This document shows positions 7,344 through 14,183 of a stretch of DNA of 41,597 nucleotides, piece by piece (the first letter of the stretch is position 1; each line of letters starts with the position of its first letter). The notes beneath the pieces were generated by a model. It was not told the origin of the DNA. It saw nothing but the letters and a program-made list of their open reading frames with translations, and did not search any database. This DNA is from Sphingopyxis sp. GTDB taxonomy: Bacteria > Pseudomonadota > Alphaproteobacteria > Sphingomonadales > Sphingomonadaceae. Made by a program: the position numbers and the translations under genes. The DNA lies in assembly GCA_016793775.1 (NCBI GenBank), contig JAEULK010000003.1, positions 1 through 41,597 on the forward strand. Reading direction: 5' to 3'.

Positions 7344-8474
7344 CTACTTCCCCGCCACCGCCCCGCTGCCGGTAAACACCCGCACATCGGCCGACAGCCC
7401 GGCGATCATGTCGCGCGACGGCTTTTCGTCGAAGGCGATCTTCACCGGCACGCGCTGCGTCACCTTGACCCAGTTGCCGGTGGCATTCTGCGCCGGCAGC
7501 ACCGAAAATTCGCTGCCCGTGCCCGCGCCGATCGACAGCACATGGCCGCGGATATTCAGCCCCGGATAGGCGTCGAAGCTGATCTCGGCGCGCTGGCCCA
7601 GCCGCATATTGGCGAGGTCGGTTTCCTTGAAATTGGCCTCGACCCACGGGTGTACCGTGTCGACGATGGTTACCGCGGGCAGGCCCTGCACCATCATCTG
7701 GCCGATCTGCAACCGGTCGGCCTGCGCGACGCGGCCGGCATAGGGCGCGCGCACCTCGGTGCGGCCCAGGTTCACCTGCGCCTGCGCGCGCTGGACGCGC
7801 GCCGCCTCGACCTGCGGGTTGATCCCGCTCGCGGGGCCCGCGGCCAGCTTGGTGCGCGCCTCGACTGCCGCCGCCTCGGCCTGGCGCACGCGCTCGCGCG
7901 CCTGGCTCACCGCGTGGCGCGCCGCGTCATAGGCGGCCTTGGTGGTGAAGCCCTTTTCCATCAGCGCCGCCTGGCGCCCGAAAGTGACCTCGGCGAATTT
8001 CACATCCTCGCGCGCCGCGGCGATGTCGACCGTGCTGGTGTTGGCGCTCGCCGACAGATTGCCGACCTCGACCTCGGCCGCGTCGATCGCCGCCGTTGCC
8101 TGCGCGACGTTTAGCCGGTACGGTTCGCCGTCGATGCGGAACAGCAATTGCCCCGCGACCACGTCCTGCCCGTCGCGGACGGCAACTTCGGTGATGCGGC
8201 CGCCCACTTCGGCGGCGACCGACACCTTGTCCATCTGGACATAGGCATTGTCGGTCGACACCGACCCGCCGCTCGTCAGCCACCAGACCGCGCCGCCCGC
8301 GGCCATCAGCGCGGGCAGGCCGAACATCAGCAGCCGGGTGCGCCAGCTCGGCTTCGCGGCGGCGTCGGCCGCCGGGGCGGCTTGCGGCGCGGGCACGGGG
8401 TCGGCCTTGGGCGCCGCCTTGGGGGGCTTGGCCTCTTCGGCCTTGGGTTCGGTGGTGGTGGAGAGCTGGGCCAT
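7344..8474 (-). CDS. emrA: HlyD-family efflux adaptor, EmrA-like
   Basis: The 376-residue periplasmic adaptor has a 40-residue Ala/Pro-rich cytoplasmic tail, one membrane anchor at about 45-65 (LLMFGLPALMAAGGAVWWL), then the biotinyl-lipoyl half motif VSAEVGGRITEVAVRDGQDVVAG, an alpha-helical hairpin (about 120-215), the second lipoyl half (TEVRAPYAGRVAQADRLQIGQMV-like), and a beta-barrel ending VRVFTGSG. It links the EmrB-type permease to an outer-membrane channel. I chose ATG 8474 because it overlaps the marR stop (TGATG); the upstream ATG at 8501 lies inside marR. Translation is probably coupled to marR. Confidence 0.92.
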   Translation of the reverse strand: MAQLSTTTEPKAEEAKPPKAAPKADPVPAPQAAPAADAAAKPSWRTRLLMFGLPALMAAGGAVWWLTSGGSVSTDNAYVQMDKVSVAAEVGGRITEVAVRDGQDVVAGQLLFRIDGEPYRLNVAQATAAIDAAEVEVGNLSASANTSTVDIAAAREDVKFAEVTFGRQAALMEKGFTTKAAYDAARHAVSQARERVRQAEAAAVEARTKLAAGPASGINPQVEAARVQRAQAQVNLGRTEVRAPYAGRVAQADRLQIGQMMVQGLPAVTIVDTVHPWVEANFKETDLANMRLGQRAEISFDAYPGLNIRGHVLSIGAGTGSEFSVLPAQNATGNWVKVTQRVPVKIAFDEKPSRDMIAGLSADVRVFTGSGAVAGK

Positions 8475-8920
8475 CAGATCGTCTCTTTTTCTTTTTGGCA
8501 TTCGCGGCGGGACAGATTGGCGCGGACGCGTTCGACGAGAGCCGCGAGCATTTCGCGCTCGGCTTCGCTCATGCCTTCGGTGGCTTCGGCGACGACCGCC
8601 TTGGCGGTCTGACGCAGATGGTCGAGCAGGGGTTCGGCCTGCGGCGTCAGATACAGCTGCCAGGCGCGGCGGTCGGTCGGGTCGGCGCGGCGCTCGACGA
8701 GGGCGCTTTCCTCCAGCCGGTCGATCATGCGCGACAGGGTGATCGGCTCGACCTCGATAAGTTCCGCCAGCGGTCCCTGGCGGATGCCGGGGTAGCGGAA
8801 CAAATAGGTCAGCACCCGCGACTGCAGCGCGGTGATGCCGCTGTCCCGCGTGCGCGCGTTGAAATCGCGGCGAAACATCCGCGCGGTGTCGTTCAGCAGG
8901 AATCCGATCGTCTCGCTCAT
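8474..8920 (-). CDS. MarR-family transcriptional regulator of the efflux operon
   Basis: The 148-residue winged-helix protein has a MarR core: LQSRVLTYLFRYPGIRQGPLAELIEVEPITLSRMIDRLEESALVERRADPTDRRAWQLYLT, which covers the recognition helix and the wing with the DRRAW motif. ATG 8920 begins MSETIGFLL; a longer in-frame start at 8956 lies within the putative promoter. It is the first gene of marR-emrA-emrB and shares a 107-base divergent region with the isomerase gene at 9028. A palindrome at 8935-8946 within that region is its likely operator, so autorepression of the efflux operon relieved by a ligand is expected. The ligand is unknown. Confidence 0.9.
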   Translation of the reverse strand: MSETIGFLLNDTARMFRRDFNARTRDSGITALQSRVLTYLFRYPGIRQGPLAELIEVEPITLSRMIDRLEESALVERRADPTDRRAWQLYLTPQAEPLLDHLRQTAKAVVAEATEGMSEAEREMLAALVERVRANLSRRECQKEKETI

Positions 8921-8931
8921 GGCATGCGATA

Positions 8932-8949
8932 TAATAGCAATTGCTACTA
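8932..8949 (-). promoter_or_regulatory. Candidate MarR operator within the efflux operon promoter
   Basis: TAGCAATTGCTA (8935-8946) is a perfect 12-bp palindrome, extendable to 18 bp with one mismatched pair. Read on the minus strand it lies between TTGTTT (-35-like) and TTATAT (-10-like) 16 bases apart, an ideal place for repression. Confidence 0.55.
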
Positions 8950-9027
8950 AAAACAAGCCACGCTCCGCGGCACTTTCGCCAACTTCCGCAACATCGACAA
9001 ATTCCGCGCCCGCGCTAATATCCCCCG

Positions 9028-9675
9028 ATGACCCTCACCGCCGATCTCTTCTGGTCCTTCCGCTCGCCCTACAGCTACCTCTGCATCGCCCGCTACCGCG
9101 CGCTCGCGGCGAGCCATCAGGTCGAGATCAACCTGCGCCCCGTCTATCCGCTCGCGATCCGCCAGCCCGACTTTTTCGAGCGCAACCACCCCAACTGGCT
9201 GAGCTACACGATGCGCGACATGATCCGCGTCGCGCAATTCCATGGCATTCCCTTCGGCCCGCCGCGTCCCGATCCGATCGTCCAGGACATCATGACGCGC
9301 GAGATCGCGTCCGAGCAGCCTTATATCTACCGCCTCACCCGGCTCGGCCAGGCCGCCTCGCGCCGCGGCCGCAGCCTTGCCTTCGCGCATGAGGCGGCGC
9401 AGTTGATCTGGGGCGGGGCCGTCGACTGGCATCTCGGCGACCATCTCGCGGGCGCCGCACGCCGTGCCGGGCTCGACCTCGCCGACCTCGACGCCGAGGC
9501 GGTGCGCGATGCCGGGGCGCTCGACACCGAAATCGCCGCTAACCAGGTCGCGCTGGAAATCGCCGGCCATTGGGGCGTGCCAACCCTCGTCTTCGACGGC
9601 GAGCCTTTCTTCGGGCAGGACCGCATCGACATGGCACGCTGGCGGATGGAGCAGAAGGGCCTGCAACCGCGATGA
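9028..9675 (+). CDS. DsbA-like 2-hydroxychromene-2-carboxylate isomerase family protein
   Basis: The 215-residue protein belongs to the kappa-GST/HCCA isomerase branch of the DsbA fold. It starts LFWSFRSPYSYLCIARY, where Ser13 replaces the CXXC of true DsbA, and continues with the helical insertion (NHPNWLSYTMRDMIRVAQFHGIPFG) and the C-terminal WGVPTLVFDGEPFFGQDRID with the cis-Pro. Family members isomerise a glutathione-linked intermediate in naphthalene degradation, but no such pathway is present, so the substrate is unknown. It is cytoplasmic. Its stop overlaps the start of the GFA-like gene by 4 bases, which implies coupling. Confidence 0.88.
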   Translation: MTLTADLFWSFRSPYSYLCIARYRALAASHQVEINLRPVYPLAIRQPDFFERNHPNWLSYTMRDMIRVAQFHGIPFGPPRPDPIVQDIMTREIASEQPYIYRLTRLGQAASRRGRSLAFAHEAAQLIWGGAVDWHLGDHLAGAARRAGLDLADLDAEAVRDAGALDTEIAANQVALEIAGHWGVPTLVFDGEPFFGQDRIDMARWRMEQKGLQPR

Positions 9676-10109
9676 GCGAAGCCCTCACCGGCGGCTGCCA
9701 GTGCGGCGCGGTCCGCTTTGCCAGCAGCCACCTGAACCGCGATGCTTATTGGTGCCACTGCCGCATGTGCCAGCGCGCGCTCGGCAATGTCGCCGCCGCC
9801 TTCTGGAACGTGCCCAAGGACAGTATGACCTGGCAGGGCGAGCGCATGACCCACATGTCCTCGCCCTTCGGCCGCCGCGGCTTCTGCGGCGCCTGCGGCA
9901 CGCCGCTGACCTTCGACTATCCCGATAGCCCGAACATCGACCTCGCGGTGGGCGCACTCGACGACCCCGGCGCGGTGCGGCTCGCCAGCCATTTCGGGAT
10001 CGAAAGCCGCGTTCCCGGCTGGACCGCGGGTGAGGGGCTGCCTGAAATGTGCAGCGAGGAGCATGTGCCGCTCCAGCAGCGCTGGGCGAAGCTGCGCGAC
10101 GCCGAATGA
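9672..10109 (+). CDS. GFA-family zinc-binding protein
   Basis: The 145-residue protein carries the zinc-ligand pattern of the GFA (glutathione-dependent formaldehyde-activating enzyme-like) family: C9-x-C11 in GGCQCGAVRF, then C28, C30 and C33 in WCHCRMC, and C72 and C75 in FCGACGTPL. The latter part (FGIESRVPGWTAGEGLPE) is also typical. Most members have no proven activity; a thiol-adduct substrate is possible given the neighbouring glutathione-type isomerase. ATG 9672 overlaps the upstream TGA (ATGA), and its own stop overlaps the next gene in the same way, so the three genes form one translationally coupled unit. Confidence 0.87.
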   Translation: MSEALTGGCQCGAVRFASSHLNRDAYWCHCRMCQRALGNVAAAFWNVPKDSMTWQGERMTHMSSPFGRRGFCGACGTPLTFDYPDSPNIDLAVGALDDPGAVRLASHFGIESRVPGWTAGEGLPEMCSEEHVPLQQRWAKLRDAE

Positions 10110-10858
10110 TCATCGATCCGCAATTTTTCGAGGCCCGCGACGGCGTGCGGCTGGCGTGGCGCGAGACCGGCGAAGGTCGCCCGGTCGTGCTGCTGCACGG
10201 CCTTTTTTCGAGCGCCGAGGTCAATTGGATCAAATTCGGCACTGCGGCGCGCATCGCCGCCGCGGGCTTTCGCGTCATCATGCCCGACCTGCGCGTCCAT
10301 GGCTCGAGCGACGCCCCACATGACGATTATCTCTATCCGCCCGATGTGTTGGTCGACGACCTTCTCGACCTGATCGCGCATCTCGGCCTCGACGACTTCG
10401 ATCTCGGCGGTTTTTCGCTGGGCGCGCGGACGAGCGTGCGTGCGGTGGTCGCGGGAATGACACCGCGCCGGTTGATCCTCGGCGGGATGGGACTGTCGGG
10501 GCTCGCGGGATGGCAAAGGCGCGGGCAATTCTTCAAACGCGTGGTCGCCGATTTCGAGACCGCGAAGCGCGGCGACGACACCTGGCTGTCGATCCAGTTC
10601 ATGAAGACGATGAAGGTCGACCGCATCGCGGCAGGGCATCTGCTCGACAGCTTCACCGACACCGCACCCGACGCGCTCGCGGCGCTGACGATGCCGGTGC
10701 TGCTCGTCTGCGGCGAGCAGGATCATGACAATGGTTCGGCGCCCGAACTCGCGGCGGCGCTGCCCGATGCGCGGCTCGTCACCATCCCCGGCACGCATAT
10801 GACGAGCGTCACCCAGCCCGAAATGGGCGAGGCAATGGCGGCCTTCCTCGCGGCTTGA
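10106..10858 (+). CDS. Alpha/beta hydrolase
   Basis: The 250-residue cytoplasmic hydrolase has the oxyanion-hole segment VVLLHGLFSS (27-36), DLRVHGSSDAP, the nucleophile elbow GGFSLGA with Ser104, a cap region (about 130-190), the acid segment VLLVCGEQDHD near 200, and the catalytic His231 in IPGTHMTSV. It is related to esterases or haloperoxidase-like hydrolases; the substrate cannot be deduced. ATG 10106 overlaps the GFA gene stop (ATGA). It is the last gene of the isomerase-GFA-hydrolase unit, which may handle a small thioester- or thiol-linked compound, but that is inference. Confidence 0.88.
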   Translation: MIIDPQFFEARDGVRLAWRETGEGRPVVLLHGLFSSAEVNWIKFGTAARIAAAGFRVIMPDLRVHGSSDAPHDDYLYPPDVLVDDLLDLIAHLGLDDFDLGGFSLGARTSVRAVVAGMTPRRLILGGMGLSGLAGWQRRGQFFKRVVADFETAKRGDDTWLSIQFMKTMKVDRIAAGHLLDSFTDTAPDALAALTMPVLLVCGEQDHDNGSAPELAAALPDARLVTIPGTHMTSVTQPEMGEAMAAFLAA

Positions 10859-10935
10859 CCGCTTCGGCGGGCGGGTTCAAAACGGGTGTCATAGCGCCGC
10901 AGAGCGCCACCACCAGATCAGAGGATCGCACCCCC

Positions 10936-12780
10936 ATGAAAGCCATGATTTCCACCTTGTCGCTTGCCGTGTCGCTTGCGCTCGCCGGCCCCGCGCTCGC
11001 AGCCGACAAGGCGAAGGACGCGCCCGCACAGAGCGCCAAACCCACCGCCGCCGACGCCGATGCCTTCATCGCCGCGGCCGAAAAGGACCTGTTCGACTAT
11101 ACGGTCGAAGGCAGCCAGGTGAACTGGGTCAACGCCACCTATATCACCGAGGACACCGACGCGATGGCGGCGCGGATCAACGCCGTCGGGACCGAGAAGG
11201 CGGTCAAATATGCGCTCGAAGCCGCGAAATATGCGAATGCTGCCGGGCTGAGCGCCGACACCAAGCGCAAGCTCGACATCCTGCGCAATGGCCTCGTCCT
11301 GCCCGCGCCGACCAAGCCCGGCGCCGCGACCGAGCTCAACCAGATCGCGACCGACCTGCAGTCGCAGTACGGCAAGGGCCGCGGGACGCTGGACGGCAAG
11401 GAAATCTCGAACTCGGATATCGAGGCCGAGATGGGTAATCTGAAGCACACACCCGCCGAGTTCGCCGAGATGTGGACCAGCTGGCACGACCAGGTCGGCG
11501 CGCCGATGAAGGACGATTATGCGCGGCTCGTCGCGATCGCCAACGAAGGATCGAAAGAGCTGGGGTTCGCCGATACCGGCGCAATGTGGCGCTCGGGATA
11601 TGACATGCCGCCCGCCGAGTTCGCCAAGACCACCGAGCGGCTGTGGCAGGAAGTGAAGCCGCTCTATATGGCGCTGCACACCTATGTCCGTTCGAAACTC
11701 AACGAGAAATATGGCGATGCGGTGCAGCCCAAGACCGGGCCGATCCGCGCCGACCTGCTCGGCAATATGTGGGCGCAGGAATGGGGCAATATCTATCCGC
11801 TCGTCGCGCCGCCGGGTTCGGGCGACCTCGGCTATGACGTCGGCGACCTGCTCGCGGCGCAGGGCAAGACCCCGCTGGACATGGTCAAGGCGGGCGAGAA
11901 TTTCTATTCCTCGCTGGGTATGGCGCCGCTGCCCGACACTTTCTGGAAGCGCAGCCAGTTCACGAAGCCCGCCGACCGCGAAGTCATCTGCCACGCCTCG
12001 GCCTGGGACATCGACAACAAGGACGATCTGCGCATCAAGATGTGCATCAAGGTGAATGCCGACGACTTCGTCACCATCCACCACGAGCTCGGCCATAATT
12101 ATTACCAGCGCGCCTATAACAAGCAGCCGTTCCTGTACCTCAACGGCGCCAACGACGGTTTCCACGAGGCGATCGGCGATTTCGTCGCGCTGTCGATCAC
12201 GCCGCAATATCTGGTCGACATCGGCCTGCTCGACAAGGCGAAGGTGCCGAGCGCCGACAAGGACACCGGCCTGCTGCTGCGCCAGGCGATGGACAAGGTC
12301 GCTTTCCTGCCGTTCGGCCTGCTCGTCGATCGCTGGCGCTGGGGCGTGTTCGACGGCACGATCAAGCCCGCCGATTACAACAAGTCCTGGACCCAGCTGC
12401 GCACCCAATATCAGGGCATCGTGCCGCCGGGTGAGCGGCCGGCCAACGCCTTCGATCCCGGCGCGAAATTCCATATTCCGGGTAACACGCCCTACACGCG
12501 CTATTTCCTCGCGCGGATCCTGCAGTTCCAGTTCTACAAGGCCGCTTGCGACCAGGCGGGGTGGAAGGGGCCGCTCCACCGCTGCTCCTTCTATGGCAAC
12601 AAGGGGGTCGGCGCGAAGCTGAACGCGATGCTCGAAATGGGCGCATCGAAACCCTGGCCCGACGCGCTCGAAGCCTTCACCGGCGAACGCGAGATTTCGG
12701 GCAAGGCGATGGTCGAATATTTCGCGCCGCTCAAAGCCTGGCTCGACGAACAGAACAAGGGCAAGCCCGAAGGGTGGTGA
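10936..12780 (+). CDS. M2-family peptidyl-dipeptidase (ACE-like), exported
   Basis: The 614-residue protein has a Sec signal (MKAMISTLSLAVSLALAGPALA) and a long helical M2 body. The zinc site is H383-E-L-G-H387 in TIHHELGHNYYQ, with the third ligand Glu411 in GFHEAIGDF, the spacing of angiotensin-converting-enzyme homologues. It should release dipeptides from peptide C-termini in the periplasm. The later LPFGLLVDRWRWGVFDG and TPYTRYFLARILQFQFYKA segments are also family landmarks. ATG 10936 follows AGAGGA. The gene is 77 bases after the hydrolase and ends in a strong terminator at 12806, so it is probably its own unit. Confidence 0.95.
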   Translation: MKAMISTLSLAVSLALAGPALAADKAKDAPAQSAKPTAADADAFIAAAEKDLFDYTVEGSQVNWVNATYITEDTDAMAARINAVGTEKAVKYALEAAKYANAAGLSADTKRKLDILRNGLVLPAPTKPGAATELNQIATDLQSQYGKGRGTLDGKEISNSDIEAEMGNLKHTPAEFAEMWTSWHDQVGAPMKDDYARLVAIANEGSKELGFADTGAMWRSGYDMPPAEFAKTTERLWQEVKPLYMALHTYVRSKLNEKYGDAVQPKTGPIRADLLGNMWAQEWGNIYPLVAPPGSGDLGYDVGDLLAAQGKTPLDMVKAGENFYSSLGMAPLPDTFWKRSQFTKPADREVICHASAWDIDNKDDLRIKMCIKVNADDFVTIHHELGHNYYQRAYNKQPFLYLNGANDGFHEAIGDFVALSITPQYLVDIGLLDKAKVPSADKDTGLLLRQAMDKVAFLPFGLLVDRWRWGVFDGTIKPADYNKSWTQLRTQYQGIVPPGERPANAFDPGAKFHIPGNTPYTRYFLARILQFQFYKAACDQAGWKGPLHRCSFYGNKGVGAKLNAMLEMGASKPWPDALEAFTGEREISGKAMVEYFAPLKAWLDEQNKGKPEGW

Positions 12781-12805
12781 GGGACTCTGCCCGCTAAAAG
12801 AATAT

Positions 12806-12834
12806 GGCCGGGGAGGCGACTCCCCGGCCTTTTT
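12806..12834 (+). terminator. Rho-independent terminator after the M2 peptidase
   Basis: GGCCGGGGA (12806-12814) pairs with TCCCCGGCC (12821-12829), 6-base loop, followed by five T (12830-12834). It lies 26 bases after the stop, between convergent genes. Confidence 0.88.
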
Positions 12835-13160
12835 CATTGGGCTTCGACACTCTGCTTGAAGCGCGCCAGCAGCGCGGTTGCTGCGGCCGCGTGGGGGCCG
12901 ATCCAGCGGTCGTGGATGTCCTGGATCGGCATCGCGTTGAGATGATTCCACCGCTCGCGGCCGCGGCGCTCGGCGATCACGAGGTCCGCATCCTCGAGGA
13001 CTTTGAGGTGTTGCATGACGGTGCAGCGGTCGATGTTGGCGAAGTTGCCGCACAGCGTGCCCGTCGTGAGCGGCTGATCTTTCAGATCGTCGAGCATCTG
13101 GCGGCGCACCGATGAGGCCAGTGCTTTGAAAATGCGGTCATATTCTTCGTGGATTGACAT
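12834..13160 (-). CDS. ArsR-family transcriptional regulator
   Basis: The 108-residue winged-helix repressor reads MSIHEEYDRIFKALASSVRRQMLDDLKDQPLTTGTLC, then the recognition helix RCTVMQHLKVLEDADLVIAERRGRERW. This is the subtype usually paired with SRPBCC/AHSA1 proteins rather than the metal-sensing one; no CXC metal motif is seen, only an isolated Cys pair. ATG 13160 was chosen over the in-frame start at 13208, which runs into the divergent gene. An inverted repeat covers its start codon and the 5' region of the divergent SRPBCC gene, suggesting that it controls both. Confidence 0.87.
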   Translation of the reverse strand: MSIHEEYDRIFKALASSVRRQMLDDLKDQPLTTGTLCGNFANIDRCTVMQHLKVLEDADLVIAERRGRERWNHLNAMPIQDIHDRWIGPHAAAATALLARFKQSVEAQ

Positions 13161-13178
13161 GTTATGAATATATAACAT
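13159..13178. promoter_or_regulatory. Inverted repeat at the ArsR/SRPBCC divergent start
   Basis: ATGTTAT (13159-13165), six bases, ATAACAT (13172-13178): perfect 7-bp arms in an A+T-rich island. The left arm overlaps the arsR-type start codon (13158-13160). Spacing and symmetry fit a dimeric ArsR operator; the role is inferred. Confidence 0.55.
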
Positions 13179-13206
13179 AATGGCACAAACGCAAGCGGAG
13201 AGTGTC

Positions 13207-13689
13207 ATGGAGCTGAAGTTTCGAGTCGCGGCGCGGATCGCGAAGCCGGTGCATGCGGTGTTCGAGGCGGTCGCCGACCCCGCAAAACTGTCGCATTATT
13301 TCACCACCGGCGGCGCCGAGGGCCGACTCGAGACCGGGGCGACGGTGACATGGGACTTCCACGACTTTCCGGGCGCTTTTCCCGTCTATGTGATCGAGGT
13401 CGTGCCCGACGAGAAGATCGTCCTCGAATGGCAGGCGAGCGAGGGTGAGGCGCACAATGTCGAAGGCAGTGAACCCAAGGATGCGGACTATCGCACCCGC
13501 GTGACGATGAGCTTCGAGGGCCTCGACGACGGGCGCACCCTGGTCGAGATCGCGGAGGAAGGCTGGCGCGAAAATCAGGGGGCGCTCAGCGCCTCCTACG
13601 GCAATTGCCAGGGCTGGGCGCAGATGCTGTGCGCGCTCAAGGTCTGGATCGAGCATGGCATCAATTTGCGCGACGGCCTGTATAAATAG
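13207..13689 (+). CDS. SRPBCC (AHSA1-like) domain protein
   Basis: The product (160 residues from this start) is a single SRPBCC helix-grip domain: FRVAARIAKPVHAVFEAVADPAKLSHYFTTGGAEGRL, then TVTWDFHDFPGAFPVYVIEV, VLEWQA, TRVTMSFEGLDDGRTLVEIAEEGW and a C-terminal helix with WAQMLCALKVWIEHG. Such proteins bind small hydrophobic ligands; the ligand here is unknown. ATG 13207 has GGAG six bases upstream, better than the in-frame ATG at 13180, although the latter could serve as a leaderless start. It is divergent from the ArsR gene, a common pairing in actinobacteria and alphaproteobacteria, and is followed by a strong hairpin at 13691. Confidence 0.87.
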   Translation: MELKFRVAARIAKPVHAVFEAVADPAKLSHYFTTGGAEGRLETGATVTWDFHDFPGAFPVYVIEVVPDEKIVLEWQASEGEAHNVEGSEPKDADYRTRVTMSFEGLDDGRTLVEIAEEGWRENQGALSASYGNCQGWAQMLCALKVWIEHGINLRDGLYK

Positions 13690-13690
13690 A

Positions 13691-13720
13691 TCGGCCCGCG
13701 GCGTCACCGCCGCGGGCCGA
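13691..13720. terminator. Strong GC hairpin between convergent SRPBCC and trxA genes
   Basis: Left arm 13691-13703 and right arm 13708-13720 form a perfect 13-bp stem with a 4-base loop, one base after the SRPBCC stop. There is no T run on either side, so intrinsic termination is uncertain; it may block exonucleases or aid Rho. Confidence 0.5.
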
Positions 13721-13799
13721 AACGTCCGCCGGTTACGCCGGGCGGGGGAGGGGGCCGCCGACGCAACCGTGCGCAGATATTAGCGCCGACCGGTGCGGC

Positions 13800-14120
13800 C
13801 TAGAGCGCGTTTTCGAGCCAGCCCTTGAGCGCACTCTTCGGCGCGGCGCCGACCTTGGTCTCGGCGATCTCGCCGTTCTTGAACAGGATCATCGTCGGGA
13901 TGCCGCGCACGCCATATTTGCCCGGCGCGTCGGGATTCTCGTCGATGTTGATCTTGGCGATCACCACCTTGCCGGCGAGCTCGTCCGAAATTTCTTCGAG
14001 CGAGGGGCCGATCATCTTGCACGGACCGCACCATTCGGCCCAGAAATCGACCAATACTGGTGTGTCGCTGTCGAGGACGTCGGCCTGGAAGCTGGCGTCG
14101 GTAATCGCTTTGGTGCCCAT
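13800..14120 (-). CDS. trxA: Thioredoxin
   Basis: This 106-residue cytoplasmic thioredoxin has the redox site WCGPCK (Cys31 and Cys34) in [18 protein letters not shown], the conserved cis-Pro segment [13 protein letters not shown], and no signal peptide. It supplies reducing power to ribonucleotide reductase, PAPS reductase and peroxiredoxins. GGAGACC lies just upstream of ATG 14120. It sits 63 bases after addA on the same strand, the usual alphaproteobacterial order addB-addA-trxA, so it may be read from the upstream operon or from its own promoter. Confidence 0.96.
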   Translation of the reverse strand: MGTKAITDASFQADVLDSDTPVLVDFWAEWCGPCKMIGPSLEEISDELAGKVVIAKINIDENPDAPGKYGVRGIPTMILFKNGEIAETKVGAAPKSALKGWLENAL

Positions 14121-14183
14121 GGAAGGTCTCCTGAAATTCTGCTTGGTCCCAAGCTAGGCAGTCGGCGCGTCCGGCTCAAGTCC

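Noticed and set aside
7344-8501. The longer start at 8501 for the HlyD-type adaptor
   Set aside because: It would overlap marR by 28 bases and lacks a ribosome-binding site; ATG 8474 overlaps the marR stop in the usual way.
10918-13053. A 711-codon minus-strand open frame opposite the M2 peptidase
   Set aside because: The plus-strand gene has a signal peptide and an intact zinc site; the opposite frame has neither.
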